Source: Streptomyces sp. RB17
GTDB taxonomy: Bacteria; Actinomycetota; Actinomycetes; Streptomycetales; Streptomycetaceae
Reading direction: 5' to 3'
DNA: 64,000 nt
Assembly: GCF_009604455.1 (NCBI RefSeq)
Contig: NZ_WEGL01000010.1
Location: 1 to 64,000, forward strand
Shown here: piece by piece, positions 7,944 through 16,600 of the stretch
How the letters are laid out: each line of letters starts with the position of its first letter
Position numbering within the stretch: position 1 is the stretch's first letter
The notes under the pieces: generated by a model
What the model was told of the DNA's origin: nothing
The model's input: only the letters and a program-made list of their open reading frames with translations
Database searches by the model: none
Translations under genes and position numbers: made by a program

Positions 7944-10162
7944 TGCTCGGCGTCGTCCTTCTGGTTCTCGTCGGAGCCTTCCTCGCCCTCGATCACCGGG
8001 ACGAGGGAGAGCTTGCCGCGGGAGTCGATCTCGGCGATCTCGACCTGGACCTTCTGGCCCACGCCGAGGACGTCCTCGACGTTCTCCACGCGCTTGCCGC
8101 CGGCCAGCTTGCGGATCTGCGAGATGTGCAGCAGACCGTCCTTGCCGGGCAGCAGGGAGACGAACGCACCGAAGGTGGTCGTCTTCACGACCGTACCGAG
8201 GTAGCGCTCGCCGACCTCGGGCATCGTCGGGTTGGCGATGCCGTTGATCGTGGCGCGGGCGGCCTCGGCGGAGGGGCCGTCGGCGGCACCGATGTAGATC
8301 GTGCCGTCGTCCTCGATGGTGATCTCGGCGCCCGTGTCCTCCTGGATCTGGTTGATCATCTTGCCCTTGGGGCCGATGACCTCGCCGATCTTGTCGACCG
8401 GGATCTTGACGGTGATGATCCGCGGGGCGTGCGGGCTCATCTCGTCGGGCCGGTCGATGGCCTCCATCATCACGTCGAGGATGTGCAGGCGGGCGTCGCG
8501 GGCCTGCTTGAGGGCCGCGGCCAGGACGGAGGCGGGGATGCCGTCCAGCTTGGTGTCGAGCTGGAGGGCGGTCACGAACTCCTTGGTGCCGGCGACCTTG
8601 AAGTCCATGTCACCGAAGGCGTCCTCCGCACCGAGGATGTCGGTGAGGGTGACGTAGTGCGTCTCGCCCTCGATCTCCTGGGAGATCAGGCCCATGGCGA
8701 TACCGGCGACCGGGGCCTTCAGCGGCACACCGGCGTTCAGCAGCGACATGGTGGAGGCGCAGACGGAGCCCATGGACGTCGAGCCGTTGGAGCCGAGGGC
8801 CTCGGACACCTGACGGATCGCGTACGGGAACTCCTCGCGCGTGGGCAGCACCGGCACCAGGGCGCGCTCGGCGAGGGCGCCGTGGCCGATCTCGCGGCGC
8901 TTCGGGGAGCCGACGCGGCCGGTCTCACCGGTGGAGTACGGCGGGAAGTTGTAGTTGTGCATGTAACGCTTGCGGGTCACCGGGGAGAGGGTGTCCAGCT
9001 GCTGCTCCATGCGGAGCATGTTGAGGGTGGTGACGCCCAGGATCTGGGTCTCGCCACGCTCGAACAGCGCGGAACCGTGCACCCGCGGGATGGCCTCGAC
9101 CTCGGCGGCGAGGGTACGGATGTCCGTCACCCCACGGCCGTCGATGCGCTTCTTCTCCTTGATGACGCGCTCACGGACCAGGGTCTTGGTCAGCGAGCGG
9201 TACGCGGCGGAGATCTCCTTCTCGCGGCCCTCGAACTCCGGCAGGAGCTTCTCGGCGGCGAGCCCCTTGACGCGGTCCAGCTCGGCCTCGCGCTCCTGCT
9301 TGCCGGCGATGGTGAGCGCCTGGGCGAGCTCGGGCTTGACCGCGGCGGTCAGGGCCTCCAGGACGTCGTCCTGGTAGTCCAGGAAGATCGGGAACTCGCC
9401 GGTCGGCTTGGCGGCCTTGGCGGCGAGGTCGGACTGGGCGCGGCACAGGACCTTGATGAAGGGCTTGGCAGCCTCCAGACCGGCGGCGACGACCTCCTCG
9501 GTCGGCGCCTCGGTGCCGCCCTCGACCAGCTTGATGGTGTTGTCGGTGGCCTCGGCCTCCACCATCATGATCGCGACGTCGCCGTCCTCCAGGACGCGGC
9601 CCGCGACCACCATGTCGAAGACGGCGTCCTCGAGCTCGGTGTGCGTGGGGAACGCGACCCACTGGCCGCGGATCAGCGCGACGCGGACGCCGCCGATCGG
9701 GCCGGAGAAGGGCAGACCGGCCAGCTGCGTGGACGCGGACGCGGCGTTGATCGCCACGACGTCGTACAGGTGGTCGGGGTTGAGCGCCATGACGGTGCAG
9801 ACGACCTGGATCTCGTTGCGCAGGCCCTTCTTGAAGGACGGGCGCAGCGGGCGGTCGATCAGCCGGCAGGTGAGGATCGCGTCCTCGGAGGGCCGGCCCT
9901 CACGGCGGAAGAAGGAACCGGGGATCTTCCCGGCCGCGTACATGCGCTCCTCGACGTCCACCGTCAGCGGGAAGAAGTCGAGCTGGTCCTTGGGGTTCTT
10001 GGAGGCGGTGGTGGCCGACAGCACCATGGTGTCGTCGTCCAGGTACGCCACGGCGGACCCGGCGGCCTGCTTGGCCAGACGGCCCGTCTCGAAGCGGATG
10101 GTACGGGTGCCGAAGGCGCCGTTGTCGATGACGGCCTCGGCGTAGTGGGTCTCGTTCTCCAC
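7940..10162 (-). CDS. pnp: Polyribonucleotide nucleotidyltransferase (PNPase)
   Basis: 740-residue phosphorolytic 3'-5' exoribonuclease and RNA 3'-polymerase, also the main tailing enzyme in Streptomyces. Two RNase PH domains with a helical linker fill about residues 1-560. A KH domain (GEVIGPKGKMINQI) and an S1 domain (RYLGTVVKTTTFGAFVSLLPGKDGLLHIS) follow, with an acidic tail. The start is GTG at 10162 (VENETHYAEAV), with GGAGA 8 bases upstream; an upstream in-frame ATG would add 37 residues lacking family similarity. The 364-base leader separating it from rpsO has strong hairpins and direct repeats consistent with RNase III/PNPase autoregulation. Confidence 0.97.
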   Translation of the reverse strand: MENETHYAEAVIDNGAFGTRTIRFETGRLAKQAAGSAVAYLDDDTMVLSATTASKNPKDQLDFFPLTVDVEERMYAAGKIPGSFFRREGRPSEDAILTCRLIDRPLRPSFKKGLRNEIQVVCTVMALNPDHLYDVVAINAASASTQLAGLPFSGPIGGVRVALIRGQWVAFPTHTELEDAVFDMVVAGRVLEDGDVAIMMVEAEATDNTIKLVEGGTEAPTEEVVAAGLEAAKPFIKVLCRAQSDLAAKAAKPTGEFPIFLDYQDDVLEALTAAVKPELAQALTIAGKQEREAELDRVKGLAAEKLLPEFEGREKEISAAYRSLTKTLVRERVIKEKKRIDGRGVTDIRTLAAEVEAIPRVHGSALFERGETQILGVTTLNMLRMEQQLDTLSPVTRKRYMHNYNFPPYSTGETGRVGSPKRREIGHGALAERALVPVLPTREEFPYAIRQVSEALGSNGSTSMGSVCASTMSLLNAGVPLKAPVAGIAMGLISQEIEGETHYVTLTDILGAEDAFGDMDFKVAGTKEFVTALQLDTKLDGIPASVLAAALKQARDARLHILDVMMEAIDRPDEMSPHAPRIITVKIPVDKIGEVIGPKGKMINQIQEDTGAEITIEDDGTIYIGAADGPSAEAARATINGIANPTMPEVGERYLGTVVKTTTFGAFVSLLPGKDGLLHISQIRKLAGGKRVENVEDVLGVGQKVQVEIAEIDSRGKLSLVPVIEGEEGSDENQKDDAEQ

Positions 10163-10234
10163 TAGCGTTTTCTCCGTTACATATCGTCTTTCGTCCCTTG
10201 GCTGCCCGTGTGGCAGGGGGACTGCGGTGGAGAA

Positions 10235-10330
10235 GCGCGCCGTGCGGTGCGGGCCGGTCTTCGATCGAAGCACCCGGGGCTCGCTTCCCCCCGGGGGCCA
10301 CTACCGAGGACCGGCGGCGGCGAGGTGCGC
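10235..10330 (-). promoter_or_regulatory. structured pnp 5' leader (nested hairpins)
   Basis: GCCGGTC (10253-10259) pairs with GACCGGC (10309-10315), enclosing a CTTCGATCGAAG palindrome (10259-10270) and a CCCGGGG / CCCCGGG hairpin (10273-10295). The structure sits just upstream of the pnp start codon. In studied Streptomyces the rpsO-pnp spacer is an RNase III target; that this element plays the same part is inference. Confidence 0.45.
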
Positions 10331-10339
10331 TTCTCCTCG

Positions 10340-10391
10340 TTCTGTGTCGTACGTCGTTGTTCTGTGTCGTACGTCGTTCTGTGTCGTGCGT
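10340..10391 (-). repeat. three direct repeats in the pnp leader
   Basis: TTCTGTGTCGTACGTCG occurs at 10340 and 10360, with a third degraded copy (TTCTGTGTCGTGCGT) at 10377. The spacing is 20 and 17 bases. This is a locally AT-rich part of the rpsO-pnp gap, where a pnp promoter might lie. Confidence 0.6.
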
Positions 10392-10478
10392 ATTGCGTTG
10401 TGCTACCACACTACAAAGCGTGAGTGACACTCCGCACGTTTCCGCATGTGCGACAGAGGTCGCCGCGCATACGACGAA

Positions 10479-10514
10479 GGGAGCGGTCCCCGGGCCCTGC
10501 CCGGAACCGCTCCC
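10479..10514 (-). terminator. rpsO terminator / rpsO-pnp processing hairpin
   Basis: Arms GGGAGCGGT and ACCGCTCCC with a GC-rich 18-base loop that can pair further. It starts 13 bases past the rpsO stop. It could end rpsO transcripts or form the cleaved intergenic hairpin of a rpsO-pnp read-through message. Confidence 0.6.
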
Positions 10515-10526
10515 TGTCACGGCGTC

Positions 10527-10814
10527 CTACTTGGCGCCCGCCGCACCACGGCGGATGCCGAGGCGGTCGACCAGCGTACGGAAGCGCTGGATGTCCTTCT
10601 TCGCCAGGTACTGCAGCAGGCGGCGGCGCTGACCGACGAGGATCAGCAGGCCACGGCGGGAGTGGTGGTCGTGCTTGTGGGTCTTGAGGTGCTCCGTCAG
10701 GTCGGAGATCCGACGGGAGAGCAGAGCGACCTGGACCTCGGGGGAGCCGGTGTCACCCTCCTTGGTACCGAACTCGGCGATGATCTGCTTCTTCATAGCG
10801 GCGTCGAGCGACAC
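10527..10814 (-). CDS. rpsO: 30S ribosomal protein S15
   Basis: 95 residues, full length for S15, an early-binding 16S rRNA protein. The conserved GDTGSPEVQVALLS, HKHDHHSRRGLL and YLAKKD segments are all present. The start is GTG at 10814. The leader holds a CCCCTTCAGGGG hairpin around 10919-10930. pnp lies downstream on the same strand. Confidence 0.97.
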   Translation of the reverse strand: MSLDAAMKKQIIAEFGTKEGDTGSPEVQVALLSRRISDLTEHLKTHKHDHHSRRGLLILVGQRRRLLQYLAKKDIQRFRTLVDRLGIRRGAAGAK

Positions 10815-10994
10815 GCGTACTCCTCATAGTCTGTTGAGTGCCACCGAGTGCCCCCGGTCTACATCTCGGGGGAGCTTCCGTTACTCGGGAGGCGGGATCC
10901 GCTGGGCGCGGCCTCCAGGGCCCCTTCAGGGGCTCCGGGGGTGCGTACACAAACGGCCGTCACTCAGGGTACCAGGACGTTTCGACCGTCCGTG

Positions 10995-11222
10995 TCAGTG
11001 GTCGCGCCTGGCGTTCCAGACCAGGACAGCCACGACCACGACGACCAGGACGAGGACCCACACCCAGACGTCGCCGCCGCCGGATCCGTGGCTCCCGTAG
11101 TGGTGGTAACCGCCGGAATAGCTGCCGTGATAGCTGCTGTGGTGACCGCCGCCCCGCCCGCGGCCCAGGGCGAGTACGCCGGTCGACGGGAGGGACCATG
11201 GGGCGGTGCCAGGCATGCTCAT
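10995..11222 (-). CDS. small Gly/His/Tyr-rich membrane protein
   Basis: About 75 residues if started at ATG 11222. A Gly/His/Ser/Tyr-rich stretch (HHSSYHGSYSGGYHHYGSHG) is followed by a single strong membrane helix (VWVWVLVLVVVVVAVLVW) and a short basic end. No clear ribosome binding site is visible upstream of either ATG (11222 or 11216), so the start is unsure. The His-rich segment could bind metal, which is inference. No family recognised. Confidence 0.5.
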   Translation of the reverse strand: MSMPGTAPWSLPSTGVLALGRGRGGGHHSSYHGSYSGGYHHYGSHGSGGGDVWVWVLVLVVVVVAVLVWNARRDH

Positions 11223-11442
11223 GGCCCGGAATTTACGTGGGCATGGCATGCCATGGGCGCGCCCGTTGCGCGCCTGTGACGAAACCTCCGCCCTCCGGGC
11301 ACAAGCGGCCACCCGTGGGCCCCGCGTGTCCGGCCGGACCCTCCTCCAGGCGTTGACCAGGCCGTTTCACGGTACGCGTGCGTGGCCTCCCAGTAGGGTG
11401 ACAACGCAACGCCGTCCGTATGCCGAAGGGGGCCACTTCACC

Positions 11443-11772
11443 ATGGCCGAGACACAGGGCACGAGCGCCGCGACACCGGCGCCGGAATCGCAGGAAGACG
11501 TCAAGGCACGCAAGGAGCGGGAGCGGGACGAGCTGTACGCGCTCGACATCTCCGGCGTCGACTGGCAGTGCGCGCCCGGCACGGAGGAACACGAGGAGCG
11601 GGTCGAGATCGCGTACCTGCCCGACGGGGCGGTGGCGATGCGCTCCTCCCTCGACCACGACACCGTGCTGCGCTACACCGAGGCAGAGTGGCGGGCGTTC
11701 GTGCTGGGGGCGCGGGACGGGGAGTTCGATCTGGAGCCGACGGAGCGCAATGGGGGGCTGGCGGCGCAGTGA
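11443..11772 (+). CDS. DUF397 (BldB-family) small protein
   Basis: 109 residues. A charged N-terminal region of about 30 residues precedes a DUF397-type core (VDWQCAPG, RVEIAYLPDGAVAMRSS, LRYTEAEWRAFVLGARDGEFDL). DUF397 includes the Streptomyces developmental protein BldB and small partners of helix-turn-helix regulators. There is no HTH gene next to it; it stands alone between rpsO and the ESX locus. From what I recall of Streptomyces maps, bldB is linked to the ESX cluster, so this may be bldB itself, but I cannot confirm that from sequence alone. The ATG at 11443 follows GAAGGGGG. Confidence 0.8.
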   Translation: MAETQGTSAATPAPESQEDVKARKERERDELYALDISGVDWQCAPGTEEHEERVEIAYLPDGAVAMRSSLDHDTVLRYTEAEWRAFVLGARDGEFDLEPTERNGGLAAQ

Positions 11773-11776
11773 GCAG

Positions 11777-11822
11777 TATGTGAAAGGGGGCGGCACGCAC
11801 GCGTGCCGCCCCCTTTCACATA
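11777..11822. terminator. bidirectional terminator between DUF397 gene and eccD
   Basis: A 46-base perfect palindrome (arms TATGTGAAAGGGGGCGGCACG and complement) sits between two convergent stop codons. It is AT-rich at the outer ends on both sides, suiting termination in both directions. Confidence 0.8.
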
Positions 11823-11832
11823 CCGGTGTTCC

Positions 11833-13347
11833 CTAGCTGGTCATCGCCCGTGCACGGGCGTACACGTCGAACACGGCCAGCGCCAGCGGGACGAGGGTGA
11901 GCAGGACGAAGCTCTCGGCGATCTCCAGGAAACGGCCCCAGAAGGGGGTGACACCGCGGCGCGGAGTGATCAGACCGATCGCGGTGACCAGGGCGGTGGC
12001 CGCGCCGACCGCGGCGGCGAGCCAGATGCTGCGGATGTCGAGGGACGAGGTGTCACCCTGGACGGCGTCGATCAGATAGCCCCTGGGCGGGTTCAGGGCA
12101 AGCCCGAGGCCGAGGAAGACGAGGGCGGCGAGGCCGGCCGCCAGGGTGGCGCCGACCTGCGCGGTGTAGCGGAACAGGTGCGCCCGCATCAGCATCGCCA
12201 CGCCGGTCGCGAGGGCCAGGAGCTGGGCCCAGGTGTTGCTGGAGAAGCCGAGGACGATCGACGCGCCGACGGCGACGAGGGCACAGCCCCCGACGAGGCC
12301 GACGAGGAGTTCGTGGCCGCGCCGGGCCCGGGCGGCCACCCGCTCGGCGTCCACGGGCTCCTGAGGGACGGGCTCGCCGGTGTCGTAGCCGCCGCGGGAG
12401 GGGTTGGGCGGTTCGAAGCCGATGGGCAGCCGCGCGAAGCGCATGGACAGGCCCGGCAGGAAAGCCAGCGCGACGACGGACAGGGGGGCGCAGATGGCGG
12501 CCGTCTCGATGGGCTTCAGATCGGTGAGGGTCGCGATGAAGGTGGTGACCAGACCGATGGCGGAGGCGAAGAGGAACGCCACGAAGGGTCCGTCGCCGCC
12601 GGGCGACACAAGGGTGAGCACCAGGGAGGCGACGAGGACCGCCGTGCAGGCGAGCAGGAACTGGAGCCGTCCGATGCCCTCGTGGTCGGCGAGCGGCAGC
12701 AGCCCCGAACCGGCCACGCCGATGTTCGGCAGCGCGCCGAGTCCCAGCGCGACCGCGGAGCCCCGGTCGTCGTACACGCGCGCGCGTACGCAGGCGATGG
12801 TGACCAGCAGGATGCCGGTGACGCCCGCGATGATGCCCTGCAGGCTGTGCATGTCGTGGTGGATCTGGGCGCTCCAGGCCACGAAGGCGAGCAGCGCGGG
12901 CAGGATGCCGCCCGCGACGAGGCCGGCGGCGCGGGTGAGGTCGCCGCTCCACAGGGTGCGGTCGCGGGTGACGGCGGAGGCCACCGCCTCGGAGACGTCG
13001 TCGAGGACGGCGGGCGGCAGCGACTCGGCGAACGGGCGCAGGGTGAGCAGCTCGCCGTCGAGGATGCGCTGTGCCGTGAAGGACCGGGCGCCGTCGAGGA
13101 CGGTGCCGTCGCGCCGTACGAGGTGGTAACCGACCGGGGCGCCCTCGTCGGGGCTCTGCTGGGACAGGCGCAGAATCTCCGGGTAGAGGTCGGCGACGGG
13201 TACGTCGTCGGGCAGCGCCACGTCGATGCGGCTGTCGGGCGCCACGATGGTGACCCGGCAGAACCCGAATCCCATGCCCGCCCCGGAAGGGGCTCCGGTG
13301 CCGTGTCCGCCGGTCGCGCCGGCCGGCGCGGAGGCCGTCATGCTCAC
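11833..13347 (-). CDS. eccD: Type VII secretion integral membrane protein EccD
   Basis: 504 residues. An N-terminal ubiquitin-like (YukD) domain of about 100 residues (FCRVTIVAPDSRIDVALPDDVPVADLYPEIL) is followed by about 11 hydrophobic helices from residue ~125 to the end, the standard EccD plan for the translocation channel component. A cytoplasmic Pro/Arg-rich loop lies between helices 6 and 7. I place the start at GTG 13347 because GAGGGGG is 8 bases upstream; an ATG two codons on (13341) is possible. It diverges from eccC across a 329-base gap. Confidence 0.93.
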   Translation of the reverse strand: MSMTASAPAGATGGHGTGAPSGAGMGFGFCRVTIVAPDSRIDVALPDDVPVADLYPEILRLSQQSPDEGAPVGYHLVRRDGTVLDGARSFTAQRILDGELLTLRPFAESLPPAVLDDVSEAVASAVTRDRTLWSGDLTRAAGLVAGGILPALLAFVAWSAQIHHDMHSLQGIIAGVTGILLVTIACVRARVYDDRGSAVALGLGALPNIGVAGSGLLPLADHEGIGRLQFLLACTAVLVASLVLTLVSPGGDGPFVAFLFASAIGLVTTFIATLTDLKPIETAAICAPLSVVALAFLPGLSMRFARLPIGFEPPNPSRGGYDTGEPVPQEPVDAERVAARARRGHELLVGLVGGCALVAVGASIVLGFSSNTWAQLLALATGVAMLMRAHLFRYTAQVGATLAAGLAALVFLGLGLALNPPRGYLIDAVQGDTSSLDIRSIWLAAAVGAATALVTAIGLITPRRGVTPFWGRFLEIAESFVLLTLVPLALAVFDVYARARAMTS

Positions 13348-13676
13348 CTGCTGTTCCCCCTCGTCGGTGGTGGGCGGCCTGCGGTGCCGCCGCGCACCTT
13401 CCGCCCGTAAAAATCCTGTGTAGGTTGTGCGGCGCCACGCGCTCCACCGGTGAACCGAGCGGTCGCATCCGGGGTTTGCGGTCGGGCGCCTCCTTCGAAC
13501 CGTTGCGGATTGCCCGGGTTTTCCCGGAACGATTCGCAACTGCTCACGCGTCTCACCGGCACCCTACCGCCAGCCGTTGTCGGTGGTTGTCAGTAGGATC
13601 GCGCTTCGCGATCGACGTTCGCCTGACACGGGGCGGTGGACGAAAAATCTCGGTCCGGCAAGGGAATTGGTGCGTA
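13348..13676. promoter_or_regulatory. divergent eccD/eccC control region
   Basis: 329 bases without a gene, relatively AT-rich near 13405 and 13635. It must hold the promoters for eccD leftward and eccC rightward. TAGGAT at about 13594 could be a -10 for eccC, but no matching -35 is found at the right distance. No repeat or hairpin stands out. Confidence 0.4.
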
Positions 13677-16600
13677 GTGAGCCACATCGTCGTCAAGCGC
13701 CCACCGCGGGCACTGCCGAAGGAAGTGCCCACGGACGAGGTCATGCTGCAGGCTCCGCCGGAACTGCCGCGCGGCCAGCAGGAAAGCGCTTGGATGCAGC
13801 TCCTGCCCATGCTCGGCATGGGCGGGTCCGTGGTGTTCTTCTTCAACCCCCAGGCCCAGCCCTTCATGAAGATCATGGGCCTGCTGATGGTGGCCTCGAC
13901 GATCGCCATGGGCATCTCGATGCTGGTCCGCTACCGCCGCGGCAACCAGGGGCAGATGGCCGACATGCGCCGCGACTACCTGCGCTACCTGTCGCAGACC
14001 CGGCGCGACGCACTGGACACCGCCAAGGCCCAGCGCGACGCGCAGTACTACCTGCACCCTTCGCCGGAGCAACTGTGGGCGCTGGTCGCCGAGGGCAGCC
14101 GGGTGTGGGAACGGCGCACCGGTGACGAGGACTTCGGACAGGTGCGCGTGGGCCTCGGCCCGCAGGCCCTGGCCACTCCCCTGATCCCTCCGCAGACCGC
14201 CCCCGTGGACGAGTTGGAGCCGCTGACCGCGGGCGCCATGCAGCGCTTCCTGGTCACGCACAGCACCCTCGACGAACTGCCGATGGCGGTCTCGCTGCGC
14301 GCCTTCTACCACGTGACGATCAGCGGCGAGCCCGGCACCGTGCGCGGCGCCGCCCGTGCCGTCACCGCCTCCCTCGCCGCCATGCACTCCCCCGAGGACC
14401 TGGTCGTCGCCGTCGTCGCCGAGCGCCGGACGGCGCCCGAGTGGGAGTGGGCCAAGTGGCTGCCGCATGTGCAGGCGCAGGGCCTCGCCGACGGCGCCGG
14501 CAGCATCCGGCTGATCACCACCGACCCCGTCGAGCTGGAGGACCGGCTCGCCGCCCGTCTCCAGGGCCGCCCGCGCTTCCACCCCGGTGGCCCCCCGGTC
14601 CCGGAGCAGCCGCACGTGGTGGTCGTGCTCGACGGTGTCTCCCTGCCCCCGACCTCGCTGCTGGCCAGCCCCGAGGGCATGCAGGGTGTGACGGTCCTGG
14701 AGGTCGTGCCGGGCGACCTCACCATCGGCCGGGGCGACCTGTCCGTCATCGTGCAGCCCAAGGAGCTGCGCCTGGAGTCGGCGCACGGCATGGTCTACGA
14801 AGGGACCCCGGACGTCCTGTCGTACGAGGCCGCGGAGGCGCTCGCCCGTCAGCTGGCGCCGCTGCGGATGGCGTCGGGTGGGGACGACGACGAACCGCTG
14901 CTCGCGAACCTGGAGTTCACCGACCTGCTGAACCTGGGCGACGCGGCCTCGGTCGACCCGAAGCGGACGTGGCGGCCGCGCTCGCAGTCGGAGCGGCTGC
15001 GGGTGCCCATCGGTGTCGGTGAGGACGGCCGGCCGGTCATGCTCGACCTCAAGGAGGCCGCGCAGGAGGGCATGGGCCCGCACGGCCTGTGCGTCGGTGC
15101 GACCGGTTCCGGCAAGTCGGAGCTGCTGCGCACACTGGTCCTCGGTCTCGCGGTGACCCACTCCTCCGAGACGCTGAACTTCGTCCTCGCCGACTTCAAG
15201 GGCGGCGCCACCTTCGCGGGCATGGCCCAGCTGCCGCACGTGGCGGCCGTCATCACCAACCTCGCGGACGACCTCACCCTCGTCGACCGCATGGGCGACT
15301 CGATCCGCGGTGAGCTGAACCGCCGCCAGGAGCTACTGCGCGACGCGGGCAACTACGCCAACATCCACGACTACGAGAAGGCCCGCGCGGCGGGCGCCCC
15401 GCTCCAGCCGATCCCCTCCCTCGTCCTGGTGATCGACGAGTTCAGCGAACTGCTGACCGCCAAGCCGGACTTCATCGAGATGTTCGTGCAGATCGGCCGC
15501 ATCGGCCGTTCGCTGGGCGTGCACCTGCTGCTGGCCTCGCAGCGCCTGGAGGAGGGCCGCCTGCGCGGCCTGGAGACCTATCTCTCGTACCGCATCGGTC
15601 TGCGCACGTTCTCGGCGGCCGAGTCCCGCGCCGCACTCGGCGTCCCGGACGCCTACGAGCTCCCGAACGTCCCGGGTTCCGGCTTCCTGAAGTTCGGCAC
15701 CGACGAAATGGTGCGCTTCAAGGCGGCGTACGTATCCGGCGTGTACCGCACGAGCTCGCAGCAGGCCGCGGCGCTCGGCGGACCGCTGCCTGTCGACCGC
15801 AGGCCCGTCCTGTTCACCGCGGCCGAGGTGCCGGTGCAATACGCGGCGGTCCCGCAGCAGCGTCAGGAGGCCGCAGCGGAGCGGCAGGACGACGCCCTCG
15901 CCGACACCGTGCTCGACGTGATCGTGCGGCGCCTGGAGGCGCAGGGTCCGGCCGCCCACCAGGTGTGGCTGCCCCCGCTGGACAGCCCGCCGTCGCTGGA
16001 CGCGCTGCTGCCGGGCCTGGCCCCGGTGCCCGGCCGTGGCATGACCCAGCCGGGCTACGAGGGCGCGGGCCGGCTCGTGGTCCCCGTCGGCCTCATCGAC
16101 AAGCCCTACGAGCAGCGGCGCGACCCGCTGTGGCTCGACTTCGGCGGCGCGGCCGGCCACATGCAGATCATCGGTGGCCCGCAGTCCGGCAAGTCGACCC
16201 TGCTACGCTCGATCATCGCGTCGTTCGCGCTCACCCACACCCCATACGAAGTGCAGTTCTACGGGCTGGACTTCGGTGGTGGCGGCATGGCCGCGGTGGC
16301 CGGCCTGCCGCACGTCGGCGGCGTGGCCTCGCGCCTCGACCCGGAGAAGGTCCGGCGTACGGCGGCCGAGGTGTACGGCGTCATGACCCGGCGCGAGGAG
16401 TACTTCCGCTCCGCAGGCATCTCCTCCATCGCGGAGTTCCGCACGCGCCGGGCGCGCGGCGACATCTCGGTGACCGACCAGCCCTGGGGCGACGTCTTCC
16501 TCGTCATCGACGGCTGGGGCAACTTCCGCACGGATTACGAGGCCCTGGAACCGTTGGTCCTGGACATGGCGCAGCGCGGTCTCGGCTACGGCATCCACGT

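Noticed and set aside
13570..13600. Canonical promoter for eccC (TTGTCG/TAGGAT)
   Set aside because: The spacing between the hexamers is far short of 16-18 bases, so the pair is not credible.
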